Positions 62,169 to 64,000 of a stretch of DNA of 64,000 nt are shown here, in pieces. Every line of letters starts with the position of its first letter. The stretch's first letter is position 1. The DNA is from CAWARU01 sp963784575. GTDB taxonomy: Bacteria > Pseudomonadota > Gammaproteobacteria > UBA6186 > Azoamicaceae. The stretch lies in contig CAWARU010000001.1 of the NCBI GenBank assembly GCA_963784575.1, positions 3,762,362-3,826,361 on the forward strand. The letters run 5' to 3'. The notes beneath the pieces were generated by a model. It was not told the origin of the DNA. It saw only the letters and a program-made list of their open reading frames with translations, and ran no database searches. Both the position numbers and the translations under genes were made by a program.

Positions 62169-63383
62169 ATGTCGAGAAGACCTGAGGCATTAGCAATCAC
62201 AACTGGCATGGGGAATAATTGCTCCTTCCATTGTCTGGCGCACTTTATTGCAAAGGAACTTCTCGATCCTAGAAAATCTCCCCAAGAAATAGAACAGTTG
62301 TATAGACAACCCGTCTATCAGGCGCTGCTTCGCAATGTTGCAAGCTACTATAATTTAGCCAATGTAACGCCAGAGATGTTCCAAAACATTTTAAAAAATT
62401 ATCAAAATCCGATCGATCGTGAAATATTCCTAGGTCCGGTATTGCGAAATCAATTTAAAGAACTTCTGAAAGAACCAAGGATTATGCGACCACAACTTTC
62501 AACTTTTTCTTCACAATTCAAGCAAGATACAGAAAAATACCTCCAAAAGCTAGAGATTGAGTCACAAATAAATGCAGCCTCGACTGCCATAGAAAAATCG
62601 GTGCTTAGAAAGCAACTGGCATCGATAACCTACTCAAATGAATATTTCGTCGAAGCCAACAAAGACTGGCTCAATAATCTCCATAAGGACTATAAGGCAG
62701 CACAACTTGAGTATGCGAGAGCGGGCCAAGGCAAAATCAACGTCAAGGACTATGTCGCTAGCATGGTAGGACCTGACAAAATTGAAGCAGCATACAAAAG
62801 ATTTGCTGATCATGTCGGCAACCCAGCAAAGCAAAGCTATGTAGATGATCACCAACTGCAGCTCTTTGCAGCTGAGTTTGGCATTAAAAATTTGCGAGTA
62901 CAGATGCCAGAGTTTGACAGGCCTATCGATTATTTCGACAGATATGATCCAACTGGAAAAGATCTGACCGTGAAGATAATCAACAGAAACCATTGGGAAT
63001 ATTTGACTGATGCGAATGAAGCCATGTTGCATAACCGGGCTTATCAAAATTACAATGCGATAAAAGATAAACTTGAAGCCTTTATCGATCCAGATGCATT
63101 AGATGCCCCGAAGAGAATTGCAGCCCGTGATCAGGAGATTCGCGGCATGGCAAAAGATCAGGGCTTAAAATTAGTGGATTTTATGATAAATGGTGATAGG
63201 GCTGCTATTAATGCACATATTAAAGCAGATATTGAGAAATTAGCTCCATTAACGCCCAAAGGCAGTTCACCTGGTTTGTCTTGGTATCAAAAATTGACAG
63301 GAAAAAAAGCTACTCAATCTCCTAATTCTTTGGATATTAGAATTCCCCCTGAAAAACCTAAAACTAAAGGTCCTAGTCATTAA
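62169..63383 (+). CDS. OTU-like cysteine protease candidate (deubiquitinase-type effector)
   Basis: 404 residues. Near the N-terminus GMGNNCSFHCLAHFIA places Cys18 at the start of a helix, like the DGNC.F..L motif of OTU proteases. YVDDHQLQLFAAEFGIKNLRV (residues about 224-244) matches the helix and strand (W..D..L...A...G..I.V) that precede the active site, and INRNHWEYL gives the catalytic His275 (usual form NHY). Between Cys and His lie about 255 residues, much more than in eukaryotic OTUs, but like the extended helical insertion of Legionella Lot deubiquitinases. The C-terminus is basic. It lacks a signal peptide. Activity against ubiquitin is inferred from motifs only. Confidence 0.65.
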   Translation: MSRRPEALAITTGMGNNCSFHCLAHFIAKELLDPRKSPQEIEQLYRQPVYQALLRNVASYYNLANVTPEMFQNILKNYQNPIDREIFLGPVLRNQFKELLKEPRIMRPQLSTFSSQFKQDTEKYLQKLEIESQINAASTAIEKSVLRKQLASITYSNEYFVEANKDWLNNLHKDYKAAQLEYARAGQGKINVKDYVASMVGPDKIEAAYKRFADHVGNPAKQSYVDDHQLQLFAAEFGIKNLRVQMPEFDRPIDYFDRYDPTGKDLTVKIINRNHWEYLTDANEAMLHNRAYQNYNAIKDKLEAFIDPDALDAPKRIAARDQEIRGMAKDQGLKLVDFMINGDRAAINAHIKADIEKLAPLTPKGSSPGLSWYQKLTGKKATQSPNSLDIRIPPEKPKTKGPSH

Positions 63384-63389
63384 CCTCTG

Positions 63390-63535
63390 AGATTTGTAAT
63401 AGTTACGCGAGGACCTTGAGACTCATAACAATTACTCTAGAACCATAAGACTCGTAATATTACTCAAGAACCATGAGGCTCATAATACTTACTCAAGAAC
63501 CCATGAGGTTTGCAATAGATACTAAAGAATTCATG
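63390..63535. repeat. Degenerate tandem repeat (about five units of ~30 bases)
   Basis: Units share the theme TACTCAAGAACCATGAGGCT followed by CATAATA, with substitutions. They lie just after the OTU-like gene and before the final gene. No protein frame is preserved across units. Confidence 0.65.
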
Positions 63536-63596
63536 GCTAGCCCGTTGCAAAACAAGCTTATTGCTTTGCTAAACTCGATCACTGTATACTTTAATT

Positions 63597-64000
63597 ATGA
63601 ATAGCACGATAAATCCAAATAATTTATTTGAATTCAGAAAAACTTTAATATATAGCCTTTGGGAAGGTTATCTGAATGAAATACATCACGCAAAAGCAAT
63701 AGTAGATTTTCTATCTCGAGAACATAAAAACATTATCATCGATCACTTTGCACTCATCGACTTGCCTGGTAAGAATTCTGGGATCCCTATTTTAAGCCAA
63801 ATTTTCTCTTCTTTAGGATTCATCATACGAGGATCAGATTATCTTCCAGAAAAGCAGAATGAGTTTCTTTGGATGGTGGAGGAAGGGGCTGAGGAAAAAT
63901 ATGCTCATGAAGTATTACCACAGGTGGTCTTGGCAGATTTTAGATTACAGGAATTACCGGTATCTATTCGAAAAATCATTGAAAAATATGCCGACCAGAT
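63597..64000 (+). CDS. DUF1338-like protein (2-oxoadipate dioxygenase family), 5' part
   Basis: Open from the ATG at 63597 to the window edge. The 134 residues include HHAKAIVDFLSREHKNIIID, then HFALIDLPGKNSGI, then the FSSLGF segment and DYLPEKQNEFLWMVEE. That order (DHFALIDLP, GYLP.KQN.FLW) fits DUF1338, a family related to 2-oxoadipate dioxygenase/decarboxylase (HglS, YdcJ), which uses Fe(II) bound by His and Glu. The C-terminal part is outside the window. Assignment is by eye. Confidence 0.6.
   Translation, partial: MNSTINPNNLFEFRKTLIYSLWEGYLNEIHHAKAIVDFLSREHKNIIIDHFALIDLPGKNSGIPILSQIFSSLGFIIRGSDYLPEKQNEFLWMVEEGAEEKYAHEVLPQVVLADFRLQELPVSIRKIIEKYADQ

Noticed and set aside
63390..63535. 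Repeat cluster as a CRISPR
   Set aside because: Units are degenerate and contiguous, without unique spacers or cas genes nearby.

Overview
The window looks like a chromosomal piece (low GC, clearly AT-rich) of a host-associated gammaproteobacterium of the Legionellales/Coxiella/Berkiella type. The evidence is the core block yceD-rpmF-plsX-fabH-fabD-fabG-acpP-fabF-mltG-tmk in gammaproteobacterial order, next to many eukaryotic-like or effector-like proteins: Sel1 repeats, ankyrins, NLR/RNI-type leucine-rich repeats, an OTU-like cysteine protease, a papain-like cysteine protease, a MICAL-like flavoprotein and a giant DUF3638/DUF3645-like ATPase. The species cannot be fixed from the sequence alone. 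No rRNA, tRNA or CRISPR array was recognised.

Layout. 1-12 kb: end of a coiled-coil gene, a Sel1 protein, a coiled-coil protein with an internal duplication, a truncated GNAT overlapping an aminoglycoside-phosphotransferase-like gene, a zinc alcohol dehydrogenase, a large flavoprotein, a membrane protein, a papain-like candidate and an LRR protein. 12-26 kb: a small ankyrin gene, a frameshifted exported short-chain dehydrogenase, then 10.9 kb on the minus strand that reads as one giant gene (about 3,620 codons) split by three single-base frameshifts and one in-frame TGA, preceded by an ankyrin gene. 26-44 kb: mixed metabolic and envelope genes (YhiN, YjgR/HerA-like ATPase, ClbS-like protein, OMP barrel, patatin lipoprotein remnant, LysR regulator, ATP-grasp plus Nudix pair, antibiotic-biosynthesis-monooxygenase-like protein, TraB/GumN-like protein, three-gene ABC exporter). 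44-49 kb: two adjacent paralogous LRR proteins sharing an unrecognised C-terminal domain. 49-57.4 kb: the fatty-acid/phospholipid operon, carrying two different palindromic repeat elements inside it. 57.4-60 kb: hairpin-rich spacer and an IS1634-like insertion sequence. 60-64 kb: an unknown protein, a lytic transglycosylase, an OTU-like effector candidate and the start of a DUF1338-like gene.

Two themes stand out. First, gene decay: at least five loci (exported SDR, giant ATPase, GNAT, patatin lipoprotein, duplicated-domain secreted protein) are broken by indels of 1-4 bases while the essential fab operon is intact; assembly error is the competing explanation. Second, candidate host-directed proteins: basic nuclear-localisation-like motifs in the LRR pair, an N-myristoylation-like start in a 219-residue protein, and ubiquitin/protease-type folds. 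These are inferences from motifs, not demonstrated functions.
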